Part shown: in pieces, positions 5,970 through 6,520 of the stretch | How positions within the stretch are numbered: the stretch's first letter is position 1 | Layout: the number at the start of each line of letters is the position of its first letter | DNA from: Paludibacter sp. | GTDB taxonomy: Bacteria > Bacteroidota > Bacteroidia > Bacteroidales > Paludibacteraceae | Direction: 5' to 3' | Length of the DNA: 6,520 nucleotides | Assembly (NCBI GenBank): GCA_024709185.1 | Contig: JANJXE010000240.1 | Coordinates: forward strand, 1-6,520 | Notes under the pieces: model-generated | The model's database searches: none | What the model saw: only the letters and a program-made list of their open reading frames with translations | Told to the model about the DNA's origin: nothing | Translations under genes and position numbers: made by a program

Positions 5970-6520
5970 AACTTATTGAGTTGTATAATGCGTTGATTAA
6001 TTTGTTTTCTTTCCGGGTCGAAACTCCATCCCCATTTATTGAAATAACGTATGAGATTGATACTATGAATCATCAGCATCTTTTTGCTTGAATAGGAACT
6101 TTGTTCATGGTGATGAATAACACTTACTTTCGGATAAAAAATTGTTTTATACCTTTTGTGCATCCTTCGTGTCAAATCGATGTCTTCCGGATACATAAAG
6201 AAACGTTCATCGAAGAGTCCGGTTTCTTTAAGTGCACTGGTTCTGAGTAGCATAAAGCAGCCTGAAAGATAGGGAACTTCCATGATATCCTTATAACCGG
6301 TACTGCGCATTTCGAATCGCTCCATTCTCTTACGGATGATTGATGATGGTAGAAACCGCCTTCCAAACAAATCGAGTGGGGTGGGAAGGAGTTTACATAA
6401 ATACTGTAAGGATCCATCGGGATAAATTATATTGGGCATCAGCTGTCCAATTTGCGGATGTTGTTCCATATACCTCAATAATTCCTCAACGATTACAGGT
6501 TGTAGTTCCACATCGGGGTT
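5966..6520 (-). CDS. GT2 family glycosyltransferase, C-terminal part (5' end outside window)
   Basis: A GT2 enzyme transfers a sugar from a nucleotide-sugar donor, typically to lipopolysaccharide, capsule or exopolysaccharide precursors at the inner membrane. The 184 visible residues begin at the edge with NPDV, matching the LNPD segment of GT-A enzymes that carries the metal-binding Asp. Then come IGQLMPNIIYPDGSLQY (24-40) and the acceptor-side block PYLSGCFMLLR (83-93), GLFDERFFMYPEDIDLTRRM (101-120) with the ED pair at 112-113, and YPKVSVIHHH (129-138). This order is typical of rhamnosyltransferase-like GT2 proteins. No membrane segment follows; the C-terminus is basic. The frame is open to 6520, so the GTG at 6511 is internal codon Val4 and not a start; the nucleotide-binding N-terminus lies right of the window. 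It overlaps the MarC gene by 4 bases. Donor and acceptor sugars cannot be told from this fragment. Confidence 0.92.
   Translation of the reverse strand, partial: NPDVELQPVIVEELLRYMEQHPQIGQLMPNIIYPDGSLQYLCKLLPTPLDLFGRRFLPSSIIRKRMERFEMRSTGYKDIMEVPYLSGCFMLLRTSALKETGLFDERFFMYPEDIDLTRRMHKRYKTIFYPKVSVIHHHEQSSYSSKKMLMIHSINLIRYFNKWGWSFDPERKQINQRIIQLNKL

Noticed and set aside
6509..6511. GTG as start of the glycosyltransferase
   Set aside because: The frame continues upstream to the window edge with NPD, a conserved internal GT2 motif, so the GTG is an internal valine codon.

Overview
The window looks like an ordinary chromosomal stretch from a member of the Bacteroidota, probably Bacteroidales. Three things point there. 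Two matches to the Bacteroidota promoter -7 box (TAnnTTTG) lie where promoters are expected. The sigma factor / small membrane protein / small exported protein trio is a common layout in this phylum. The 4-alpha-glucanotransferase and the AIR synthase are both of the divergent type found there. GC content is moderate, and no mobile element, integrase, CRISPR array or toxin system is visible.

Left part (1-1273, + strand): the C-terminal part of an ECF-type RNA polymerase sigma factor cut by the window edge, then a single-pass membrane protein that may be its anti-sigma partner, then a small secreted helical protein resembling the Spy/CpxP/heavy-metal-sensor group. The trio ends at a rho-independent terminator. 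It reads as an envelope-sensing regulatory unit, but the signal is unknown and the anti-sigma role is inferred from position and topology.

Middle (1289-1416): a tRNA-Cys(GCA) gene with its own promoter box and its own terminator, forming an isolated transcription unit.

Centre (1465-5390, + strand): a promoter directly in front of a large GH77 4-alpha-glucanotransferase with two N-terminal starch-binding modules, followed 11 bases later by a divergent PurM-like AIR synthase. The spacing suggests one transcript linking glucan metabolism and purine synthesis, probably by shared expression and not by direct biochemistry.

Right part (5394-6520, - strand): the C-terminal part of a GT2 family glycosyltransferase entering from the right edge, overlapping by 4 bases a MarC-family inner-membrane protein. 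This pair converges on the AIR synthase gene with only 3 bases between the two stop codons and no recognisable terminator.

No clearly new biological system was found. The points most worth a second look are the sigma/anti-sigma-like/exported-protein trio, the odd first ~70 bases of the sigma factor fragment, the DPE2-like architecture of the glucanotransferase, and the divergent active-site segments of the PurM homologue.
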